64,000 nucleotides of DNA, taken from positions 186,001-250,000 of the forward strand of contig CBDCRZ010000003.1 in the NCBI GenBank assembly GCA_965221135.1, in the 5' to 3' direction. Of the stretch, positions 17,333-24,029 are shown piece after piece. Below the pieces are notes generated by a model that was not told the DNA's origin, made no database searches, and saw only the letters and a list, made by a program, of their open reading frames with translations. Position 1 is the stretch's first letter. Every line of letters starts with the position of its first letter. The DNA is from Sansalvadorimonas sp965221135. GTDB lineage: Bacteria; Pseudomonadota; Gammaproteobacteria; Pseudomonadales; Endozoicomonadaceae. A program made the translations under genes and the position numbers.

Positions 17333-18084
17333 TACCCATTAACAGAATTCTTCTGGGCGTTAACATCGACCACATTGCCACCCTGCGTCAGGCTCGTGGC
17401 ACAAACTACCCGGACCCGGTGAAAGCGGCACTGGATGCAGAAGAAGCGGGTGCAGATGGTATTACCCTGCACCTGCGTGAAGATCGTCGCCATATTCAGG
17501 ACCACGATGTTTACCGCATGAAGGACTTGCTGCAGACGCGCATGAATCTTGAAATGGCGGTGATCGAAGAGATGCTTGTTATTGCCGAAGATGTGAAGCC
17601 TGATTATGTCTGTCTCGTACCTGAGAAGCGTGAAGAGCTGACCACAGAGGGCGGTCTGGATGTCGTAGGGCAGGAAGATCGTATCCGTGCAGCCTGCGAA
17701 CGTATGGCGGCGGTAGGCACCAGGGTGTCTCTGTTTATTGATGCTGACCCTGAGCAAATTAAAACGGCTCACCGTTGCGGTGCCCCAGTGATTGAGCTGC
17801 ACACCGGCGGTTATGCCGATGCGGAATCTGATGCTGAGCGTGATGCTGAACTGGCTCGTATTAAAGCGGGCGTCGAAGTCGGTAATGAGTTAGGTCTGGT
17901 GGTGAATGCCGGTCATGGTCTGAACTATCAGAATGTTGAGCCTGTTGCTGCTATTCCCGGCATCGTTGAGTTAAATATTGGTCATGCGATTATGGCAAGG
18001 GCAATGTTCACTGGCCTGCAGGAAGCTGTGCGTGAGATGCGTGCTTTGATGATCGATGCTTCCCGGCATCAGGTGCGAGGCTAG
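17329..18084 (+). CDS. pdxJ: Pyridoxine 5'-phosphate synthase
   Basis: 251 residues. The start LLGVNIDHIATLRQARGTNY and EAGADGITLHLREDRRHI carry the conserved phosphate-binding and active-site residues. ELHTGGYA and VNAGHGLNYQNV near the C-terminal half complete the TIM-barrel signature. PdxJ condenses 3-amino-2-oxopropyl phosphate with deoxyxylulose 5-phosphate to make vitamin B6. Coupled to recO by overlap, followed 18 bases later by acpS. Confidence 0.98.
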   Translation: MIPINRILLGVNIDHIATLRQARGTNYPDPVKAALDAEEAGADGITLHLREDRRHIQDHDVYRMKDLLQTRMNLEMAVIEEMLVIAEDVKPDYVCLVPEKREELTTEGGLDVVGQEDRIRAACERMAAVGTRVSLFIDADPEQIKTAHRCGAPVIELHTGGYADAESDAERDAELARIKAGVEVGNELGLVVNAGHGLNYQNVEPVAAIPGIVELNIGHAIMARAMFTGLQEAVREMRALMIDASRHQVRG

Positions 18085-18102
18085 GTTTTTAAGGAGTGAG
18101 TC

Positions 18103-18483
18103 GTGATTGTTGGCATTGGCACTGACCTTGTTGAGATCGAGCGCATTGAAAAGGCCTGGCAGCGTTCGGGTGAACGCTTTGCTCACCGTATTCTGACGGA
18201 CAATGAGTTTCAGGTGTTTCAGCAGAGAAGATGCTCTGTTGTTTATCTGGCGAGTCGGTTTGCGGCGAAAGAAGCAGTGGCCAAGGCGTTTGGTACCGGC
18301 ATTGGTAAGATCTCGTTTCAGGATGTTGAAGTGCGTAGTCTGGAGTCCGGTGCGCCGTCTTTGGTATTCACTGGGCCGGCTTTGGTTTTGCAGAAAGAGC
18401 GGGGCATTACCGGGGCGCATATTAGCCTGACGGATGAGCGTCGTTATGCGCAGGCGTTTGTTGTCCTGGAAGCGGTTGTTTAG
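18103..18483 (+). CDS. acpS: Holo-[acyl-carrier-protein] synthase
   Basis: 126 residues from a GTG with GGAGTGAG just upstream. GIGTDLVEIERIE at the N-terminus and RFAAKEAVAKAFGTGIG near residue 50 are the AcpS signatures for Mg2+ and CoA binding. It transfers phosphopantetheine to apo-ACP for fatty-acid synthesis. Last gene of the lepA-to-acpS run; the 3' flank carries palindromic repeat copy A. Confidence 0.97.
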   Translation: MIVGIGTDLVEIERIEKAWQRSGERFAHRILTDNEFQVFQQRRCSVVYLASRFAAKEAVAKAFGTGIGKISFQDVEVRSLESGAPSLVFTGPALVLQKERGITGAHISLTDERRYAQAFVVLEAVV

Positions 18484-18541
18484 GTTTTGAAGATTGGTTT
18501 ATGTGTCGGCCTGTAGATTGCCGCAGGCGGCAAGGGCGCTT

Positions 18542-18656
18542 TTTGAACCACAGAGGCACAGAGCTCACAGAGGAAAAGCAAAAGCTATTTAATTAAGGGC
18601 TTTTGCTTTTAGCTAAAGAGCTCTTCTCTGTGAGCTCTGTGCCTCTGTGGTTCAAA
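18542..18656. repeat. Long palindromic repeat, copy A
   Basis: 115 bp element with perfect 31-bp terminal inverted repeats (18542-18572 and 18626-18656), starting TTTGAACCACAGAGGCACAG. An inner inverted pair AAAAGCAAAAGC / GCTTTTGCTTTT surrounds an AT-rich centre. Related copies occur at 36468 and 47970. It lies between convergent acpS and rdgC. It has no open reading frame and no visible target-site duplication. Confidence 0.93.
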
Positions 18657-18706
18657 GCTTTTCTATCGAGCCGGTTCGTAAGAGGTAGCTGTATAGAACC
18701 GGACCT

Positions 18707-19744
18707 TTACCAGGGTTCCTTTTCGCTCTCTTCAGAGGCAGGAGCATCTTCAGAGTTAATACCTTCAGAACTCATACCTTCAGAGCTAACATCCTCAGAG
18801 CTAACCACATCCGTAGTCTGCCACTCTTCAGCGGTTCTCTCTTCTTCTCCTCCCATCACATCAACCAGTTCCTTGAGGAAGTTAGCGAGGGTGCCTGCCA
18901 TTAATGTGAAGTCGGCATCAAAGCGGCTGGCTTCGTCTTCAGCGTTCAGGGCTTCAGACTGTTCCTGAAGAGTGTCGGTGAACTTCAGGCGGCGAATCAG
19001 GAAGTCGTCACCCACGATACAGGAGAGGGCTTCGTTCCAGTGCAGTGCAACTTTGCTCACCTGCATGCCGGTGCTCAGGTGGTTGGTGATCTCTTCAGCG
19101 AGGATGTCCTGTTTCTTGCAGCGAATTACGCCGCCGTCTTCACCCAGGTCTTTCAGTTCGCATTCGTCACCCAGTACAAAGGAGCTGGGCAGGGAGGCGG
19201 CGTTCTGTTCCAGCCATAAAGTCATGGTGCTGGCCGGTGACTGTTGCAGTGCGGGAGGTACAACGGGCAGTGAACCCAGAGTGCTGCGCAGTGTGCTGGT
19301 GAGTTCTTCGGCTTTGCGGAAGCTGCTGGCGTCGACAATCAGCCAGTTGTTCTGTGTGTCTATATAAGCATGGGTGCGGTGTGAGCGGGTGAAGGCGCGG
19401 GGTAGCAGGTCGAGTGTAACTTCGTCCTTTATCTGGTCTTTCTCTTTGCGAAAGACTTTGCGGCCCTGTTCGGCTTCTATAGCGCCGACCTTTTCATTCA
19501 CAGCATCTTTAATAACGCTGGCGGGTAGTATGCGTTCTTCTTTGCGGGCAGCCAGAGTCAGGAAGGAGCCGCTGGCATGAACCAGGGTTTCACCGTTCGG
19601 TACAGGAGAAACCCAGCCGTAGCTGGCCAGTTCCGTTTTGCCGCAGGGGCGGAAGGGTTGTTCGCTGAGGTTCTCTTCCAGTTGTTCTGCCGTCAGTTCA
19701 GTTTCTTGACTGAAACGGTAAAGCACCAAGTTTTTAAACCACAT
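18707..19744 (-). CDS. rdgC: Recombination-associated protein RdgC
   Basis: 345 residues starting MWFKNLVLYRFSQE, the standard RdgC N-terminus, with GGAG seven bases before the ATG. The first ~300 residues are a complete RdgC (FRPCGKTELASYGWVSP, LPRAFTRSHRTHAYID, KVALHWNEALSCIVGDD). RdgC forms a ring on double-stranded DNA and restrains RecA. The C-terminal ~40 residues are an added acidic, Ser/Glu-rich tail built from a degenerate five-residue repeat, encoded by four 15-bp units at 18746-18805. Such a tail is not part of the usual ~300-residue family. Confidence 0.95.
   Translation of the reverse strand: MWFKNLVLYRFSQETELTAEQLEENLSEQPFRPCGKTELASYGWVSPVPNGETLVHASGSFLTLAARKEERILPASVIKDAVNEKVGAIEAEQGRKVFRKEKDQIKDEVTLDLLPRAFTRSHRTHAYIDTQNNWLIVDASSFRKAEELTSTLRSTLGSLPVVPPALQQSPASTMTLWLEQNAASLPSSFVLGDECELKDLGEDGGVIRCKKQDILAEEITNHLSTGMQVSKVALHWNEALSCIVGDDFLIRRLKFTDTLQEQSEALNAEDEASRFDADFTLMAGTLANFLKELVDVMGGEEERTAEEWQTTDVVSSEDVSSEGMSSEGINSEDAPASEESEKEPW
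18746..18805 (-). repeat. 15-bp tandem repeat in the rdgC tail
   Basis: Four in-frame 15-bp units (+ strand consensus near ACCTTCAGAGCTAAC) encode SSEDV/SSEGM/SSEGI/NSEDA-like repeats. The period is a multiple of three, so copy-number change would alter tail length without a frameshift. Confidence 0.85.
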
Positions 19745-19931
19745 GGGCTGCTCCGATAAATGTATGGGTCATGTTGATTTTCTAGTGTGGCAGGGGTGGA
19801 TGATCAATACCATATCCCCCGCCTGATTGCAGGCAGGGAATCGGAGATGGCAGTGCTTGAATATCCTGCGGGGTTTTGATGGGGAGAGTATTTGTATGCG
19901 CCCAGCATGTACTGTGAACGGAGTCTGCGGG

Positions 19932-21047
19932 TTAATGCGCTACGCTTCCTAGAAACGCGGAGATTTCCTTGAAATAGATGACTCTGTCAGAGATAAAGTG
20001 AAAATTATTATGATCAGTGGATGATAGTGATATATGAGTGGTTGATTCAGTATTGGTTTCTTTTATTGCTTCGTATTGCCGTATTCCCAACTCTTCAGGT
20101 ATAACGCGGTCTTGTCCTCTTGTGATCACAAGAGTAGGTGTGTGTATCTGGTGCACAAAGCTACTGGTTTCAAGAGTGTCGCGGAAGAGCAATCTGAGAC
20201 ATGATGATACCAGGGGGTATGGGAAATGTGTTGCGGCAATATCGCCGATACTTGGGTACGGAGAATCCAATATTAATCCAGCAGGTTGGCTCTGAGAAGC
20301 CCAATAAGCTGCTACTGCTGTACCGATAGACTGACCACAAATAACAGTATTCTGGCTGTTGTATCTATTTTCAGGCAGCCATTTTTGCCACTGCTTTACC
20401 ATGTTTTCTAAAATAAGTGGCTTTGGCCGACCCGGGGTATCAGCAAATCCCGGATATTCAATGGCAAGTATATCCCACTTGTGAAGGATATCTTCTGGTG
20501 CAAGAGGTGCTAGATCCCAGTCTGTGTGGTTGGGATGGGCAATCAAATGCAAAAAAACAGGCATGTCTTTTATCACATTGATAGCTTGTTGCGCATTTCC
20601 GTGGAGCCAGACGAGAATATTCCTGTTTTTTGATTTCGGTTTATTTGAGGTGGCCAGATAGCCGGTGTATTCCAAGCCTTGTGCTGCTGATGAGGTTGTT
20701 ACTTTTTCTACTGAAAAATTATATTTTGCCATAGTTGCAATGACATGTTTTTCTTCTTCCGATGAAGACTCTAGTTTCGTGCCTGGAAAAATAAGATTTG
20801 TGATTTTTTCGGCCCCGAGCCCCTGACCATGGCCCAGAGTCGCAGGCTTTACTGCCTTTATGTCTTGTGAGGGGGTGGGTCGCCATAGAGGAAACCAAAA
20901 CATGCCCGGGGATACGCTGCCAGAGGGTTTTTGCGCAGCATAGAGCTGGCCAGTAGTTGACAGACCGAACAGGAGTAGAATAACTACCAGGAATGTACGA
21001 ACTGGTAAGCATTTTTGGTTATGGATATGTTGTTTATTGATAAACAT
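19932..21047 (-). CDS. Exported alpha/beta hydrolase
   Basis: 371 residues. A signal peptide (hydrophobic TFLVVILLLFGLSTTGQ, cleavage near LYA|AQ, about residue 38) is followed by an alpha/beta-hydrolase domain. ILVWLHGNAQQ marks the oxyanion region, ICGQSIGTAVAAYWA is the nucleophile elbow with Ser, TRGQDRVIP gives the acid Asp, and SSTDHNNFH the catalytic His. The layout resembles BEM46/FrsA-like serine hydrolases. The substrate is unknown. It stands alone, with ~185 bases to rdgC and 500 bases to the tRNA array. Its base composition is more AT-rich than its neighbours. Confidence 0.8.
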   Translation of the reverse strand: MFINKQHIHNQKCLPVRTFLVVILLLFGLSTTGQLYAAQKPSGSVSPGMFWFPLWRPTPSQDIKAVKPATLGHGQGLGAEKITNLIFPGTKLESSSEEEKHVIATMAKYNFSVEKVTTSSAAQGLEYTGYLATSNKPKSKNRNILVWLHGNAQQAINVIKDMPVFLHLIAHPNHTDWDLAPLAPEDILHKWDILAIEYPGFADTPGRPKPLILENMVKQWQKWLPENRYNSQNTVICGQSIGTAVAAYWASQSQPAGLILDSPYPSIGDIAATHFPYPLVSSCLRLLFRDTLETSSFVHQIHTPTLVITRGQDRVIPEELGIRQYEAIKETNTESTTHISLSSTDHNNFHFISDRVIYFKEISAFLGSVAH

Positions 21048-21549
21048 GCTTCATGCAACCTTTAATAACAGGGTCATTATAGGAGAAGCATATTGATGGA
21101 GAGAAAAATTTATCTCGTCAGTAAAACCTGTGGGTTATGCTTGGTTTTTGCGGCTTGCCAATAGCATGATATGGGTACTGCTTGTGCATTTGCAGGCTTA
21201 AAACCGCATGGTCTCCTTATTGCATTTTTAGCCTCGACAATACAGTTAGGTATCCTCTTTTTGCCATGGGCACGTTCAAAATAAGTGCGCTATGTTGCTG
21301 ATTCATGTTGTCGTGAATTTCTGCACGACATAGGCAGCCACTCTGAGTAGATATTGCTTCTGAGATTGGTGAGTTCCGTCAGATGCACACTGCTGCAAGA
21401 ATATTATCCAGCTCTATAAGATCAGCGACTCTAACTCTCGGAATTAACAGGGATATTCCTATTGCACAGGGTGCTCGATGCTGCTTATAATGCGCGCCGT
21501 CTTAACGAAGTTTGCTCGCCACTAACGGCAATGGTACTTCAGTAAGCAA
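21048..21549. other. Intergenic region before the tRNA array
   Basis: 502 bases with no supported gene. The right end contains the tRNA promoter (21462-21491). The left end should hold the promoter of the minus-strand hydrolase. Nothing else recognisable was seen. Confidence 0.6.
21462..21491 (+). promoter_or_regulatory. Promoter of the tRNA array
   Basis: TTGCAC, 18 bases, TATAAT, then a GC-rich discriminator GCGCGCC, as expected for a stringently controlled stable-RNA promoter. It lies 59 bases before the first tRNA. A second TATAATGCGC at 21791-21800 before the third tRNA may be an internal promoter, but no good -35 is visible there. Confidence 0.75.
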
Positions 21550-21625
21550 GGGTGATTAGCTCAGCTGGGAGAGCATCTGCCTTACAAGCAGAGGGTCGGC
21601 GGTTCGATCCCGTCATCACCCACCA
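21550..21625 (+). tRNA. tRNA-Val (UAC), copy 1
   Basis: 76 nt cloverleaf with encoded CCA; anticodon loop CTTACAA gives anticodon TAC. Acceptor stem GGGTGAT pairs with ATCACCC. Confidence 0.97.
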
Positions 21626-21649
21626 TTTTTCACATCGCTGTGAATATGC

Positions 21650-21726
21650 GGACCGGTAGTTCAGTTGGTTAGAATGCCGGCCTGTCACGCCGGAGGTCGC
21701 GGGTTCGAGTCCCGTCCGGTCCGCCA
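21650..21726 (+). tRNA. tRNA-Asp (GUC), copy 1
   Basis: 77 nt cloverleaf with encoded CCA; anticodon loop CTGTCAC gives GTC. Acceptor GGACCGG pairs with CCGGTCC. D-loop variant with CAGTTGG. Confidence 0.97.
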
Positions 21727-21900
21727 TTTCTACTTAAGCGAATGTGGAAAATCACCGGGCTTTGTGTCTGGTAAACGGCGCTGTTTTTTGTATAATGCGC
21801 TTCCCGGCCGGTGGTTCAGGTTGAAAGAAATACATCTTTCTATTCAATAACTTGTTTATCGAATCGGTGTTGATTGTTTTATCTACAGTCAGCGAAATTT

Positions 21901-21976
21901 GGGTGATTAGCTCAGCTGGGAGAGCATCTGCCTTACAAGCAGAGGGTCGGCGGTTCGATCCCGTCATCACCCACCA
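21901..21976 (+). tRNA. tRNA-Val (UAC), copy 2
   Basis: Identical in sequence to the copy at 21550. It follows a 174-base spacer, the longest in the array, which contains a possible internal TATAAT. Confidence 0.97.
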
Positions 21977-22032
21977 AATTTAGAAGGTTGCCTGGCTTTA
22001 TAAAAAGTAAGCAAACTTCACGAGTTTAGCGC

Positions 22033-22109
22033 GGACCGGTAGTTCAGCTGGTTAGAATGCCGGCCTGTCACGCCGGAGGTCGCGGGTTCGAGTCCCGTCC
22101 GGTCCGCCA
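22033..22109 (+). tRNA. tRNA-Asp (GUC), copy 2
   Basis: Same as copy 1 except a D-loop CAGCTGG instead of CAGTTGG; encoded CCA. Confidence 0.97.
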
Positions 22110-22167
22110 TTTATTTGTAAGTCAGCCTGACAGGCGCTGTCTTACTTACGAGGTTTTAGTGATATGT

Positions 22168-22244
22168 GGACCGGTAGTTCAGTTGGTTAGAATGCCGGCC
22201 TGTCACGCCGGAGGTCGCGGGTTCGAGTCCCGTCCGGTCCGCCA
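22168..22244 (+). tRNA. tRNA-Asp (GUC), copy 3
   Basis: CAGTTGG D-loop variant. It directly follows another Asp gene, the one place where the Val/Asp alternation is broken. Confidence 0.97.
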
Positions 22245-22268
22245 TTTCACTAACATCGATAGAGTTTT

Positions 22269-22344
22269 GGGTGATTAGCTCAGCTGGGAGAGCATCTGCC
22301 TTACAAGCAGAGGGTCGGCGGTTCGATCCCGTCATCACCCACCA
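22269..22344 (+). tRNA. tRNA-Val (UAC), copy 3
   Basis: Identical to the other Val copies. Lies exactly 476 bases before Val copy 5, with a similar downstream spacer. Confidence 0.97.
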
Positions 22345-22385
22345 ATTTTGAATACTCAGGCGTTTCGCTTAAGTGTTTAAAGCGC

Positions 22386-22462
22386 GGACCGGTAGTTCAG
22401 TTGGTTAGAATGCCGGCCTGTCACGCCGGAGGTCGCGGGTTCGAGTCCCGTCCGGTCCGCCA
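22386..22462 (+). tRNA. tRNA-Asp (GUC), copy 4
   Basis: CAGTTGG D-loop variant; exactly 476 bases before Asp copy 6. Confidence 0.97.
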
Positions 22463-22501
22463 TTTGATTTTTGTTATTAGTTGCATGTCTTTGCAGAATT
22501 T

Positions 22502-22577
22502 GGGTGATTAGCTCAGCTGGGAGAGCATCTGCCTTACAAGCAGAGGGTCGGCGGTTCGATCCCGTCATCACCCACCA
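22502..22577 (+). tRNA. tRNA-Val (UAC), copy 4
   Basis: Identical to the other Val copies; encoded CCA. Confidence 0.97.
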
Positions 22578-22603
22578 ATTTCGCGCTTGTGCTGTGAATA
22601 TGT

Positions 22604-22680
22604 GGACCGGTAGTTCAGTTGGTTAGAATGCCGGCCTGTCACGCCGGAGGTCGCGGGTTCGAGTCCCGTCCGGTCCGCCA
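22604..22680 (+). tRNA. tRNA-Asp (GUC), copy 5
   Basis: CAGTTGG D-loop variant. Its 5' spacer ends GTGAATATGT, like the spacer before Asp copy 1. Confidence 0.97.
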
Positions 22681-22744
22681 TTTGCATCATCGTTTGATGA
22701 GCGCAGCAGTGATAAAAATTGCTAAAGATTGAAAGAAAAGTTTT

Positions 22745-22820
22745 GGGTGATTAGCTCAGCTGGGAGAGCATCTGCCTTACAAGCAGAGGGTCGGCGGTTC
22801 GATCCCGTCATCACCCACCA
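22745..22820 (+). tRNA. tRNA-Val (UAC), copy 5
   Basis: Identical to the other Val copies. Confidence 0.97.
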
Positions 22821-22861
22821 ATTTTGAATGCTCAAGTGTTTCCCTTAAGTGTTTAAAGCGC

Positions 22862-22938
22862 GGACCGGTAGTTCAGCTGGTTAGAATGCCGGCCTGTCAC
22901 GCCGGAGGTCGCGGGTTCGAGTCCCGTCCGGTCCGCCA
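22862..22938 (+). tRNA. tRNA-Asp (GUC), copy 6
   Basis: CAGCTGG D-loop variant, as in copy 2. Last gene of the array, followed 17 bases later by a strong terminator. Confidence 0.97.
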
Positions 22939-22954
22939 TTTTATTGAAAGATCG

Positions 22955-22990
22955 AAAAGCCCTGAAGCTTATGCTTCAGGGCTTTTTTTT
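22955..22990 (+). terminator. Intrinsic terminator of the tRNA array
   Basis: Stem AAAGCCCTGAAGC / GCTTCAGGGCTTT with a TTAT loop and a run of eight T. Confidence 0.95.
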
Positions 22991-23174
22991 GCGTGAGTGT
23001 TTCTTCAGGCATTTCCGATGGGTTTTCCCGGTCGGTACTGATCATTAACGTTTTAGAGTTCTAGTACTCTCGTCGCGGGCCTATGGAGCTGTCATATCTG
23101 AGCTGTTATATCGCGGAACTCGCTTTTTCCTGTTGGGTCAAAACCTTTGAACTCTCACGAAAAGGTTATTCCAG

Positions 23175-23960
23175 ATGAAGAATGGACTCGCAGTTCTCTG
23201 TCTTATTGTTTCTGCAGTACCTGCATTTGGTCAGGTTCTACCGGTTACCTATGAGCAGGAGGTAAGTGCGGTGGATCATTACATGACTTATAGCTGGTAT
23301 GACCCGGTTCCCCTGACGCTGTGCAGTCAATCACCTTTCCAGATCAGCGAAGTGCCGGTAAAGAATAACAGGGCGGTTGGTATTACTACCCTTGATCAGG
23401 GTGAGACTGGCCGCTATTGCGTACGGGTTGCTCCTGGTGAGTGTCGCGGAGATGCTCAGGGAGATGCCCCTGAAGCCTGTGCTCATGAAGCTCTTCTCTA
23501 TGTGAATGATATTTCAGCCCGATTTGATTTGTTCTCCAGCTATATTGCCGGAGACAAAAAACTATACTCGCTTGCTAAATTTAAGCCTCTGGCAAAAACA
23601 CATGAGGTCAGACAGGGTTATGGTCTTTCCCTTAGCCTGAGACTGGTAGCAGGCAGTGATCTGCTTAACGGTCTGAATTCGGGGGCACGGGTTACGCTTC
23701 AATTGACTTCTAGCTCTGCTGCTGGGAATGCTGAAACTGCACTGCCAAATCAGAAGGTTGATGGCGTTCCAAAGCGACTTGAGCTTACTTTCTTTGAGGT
23801 GCTGGTTAAGTACAACGCCTGTAATTATTTAAAAGAAGAGTTTTTGAAGGTTGTTCCCACAGCTTATGACAGCCTTTTTGGTGGTATGAGTACCCACGAG
23901 CAGGGTGACTTGCTCGAGAATATTACCAGAGCTCTGGATGCTAATGGCTGTAACTATTAA
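23175..23960 (+). CDS. Exported protein of unknown function
   Basis: 261 residues with a clear signal peptide (MKNGLAVLCLIVSAVPAFG|Q, cleavage near residue 20). The mature part has about eight cysteines, including CRGDAQGDAPEACAH, which suggests disulfides in the periplasm or outside. No known domain is recognised. The gene stands alone between the tRNA terminator and a bidirectional terminator shared with convergent prc. The reading frame is supported by its length and by the signal peptide at its start. Confidence 0.75.
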   Translation: MKNGLAVLCLIVSAVPAFGQVLPVTYEQEVSAVDHYMTYSWYDPVPLTLCSQSPFQISEVPVKNNRAVGITTLDQGETGRYCVRVAPGECRGDAQGDAPEACAHEALLYVNDISARFDLFSSYIAGDKKLYSLAKFKPLAKTHEVRQGYGLSLSLRLVAGSDLLNGLNSGARVTLQLTSSSAAGNAETALPNQKVDGVPKRLELTFFEVLVKYNACNYLKEEFLKVVPTAYDSLFGGMSTHEQGDLLENITRALDANGCNY

Positions 23961-23979
23961 CCCCAAAGAATGACAGACA

Positions 23980-24009
23980 AAAAAATCCCCCTGAAAGGGG
24001 GGCATTTTT
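23980..24009. terminator. Bidirectional terminator
   Basis: CCCCC-TGAAA-GGGGG stem flanked by AAAAAAT on the left and ATTTTTA on the right, so a U-run follows the hairpin in both directions. It serves the exported protein gene and convergent prc. Confidence 0.8.
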
Positions 24010-24029
24010 AATGGCTCAGCCTTGAAGCG

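Noticed and set aside
21539..22571. Short proteins read from the tRNA array, such as frames containing MTGSNRRPSACKADALPAE or TGLEPATSGVTGRHSNQ
   Set aside because: They are translations of tRNA genes, mostly antisense, and repeat because the tRNAs repeat. There is no independent coding evidence.
21550..22938. Regular repeat/spacer pattern that could be mistaken for a CRISPR array
   Set aside because: Each repeat folds as a complete tRNA with anticodon and CCA, and spacers vary from 23 to 174 bases.
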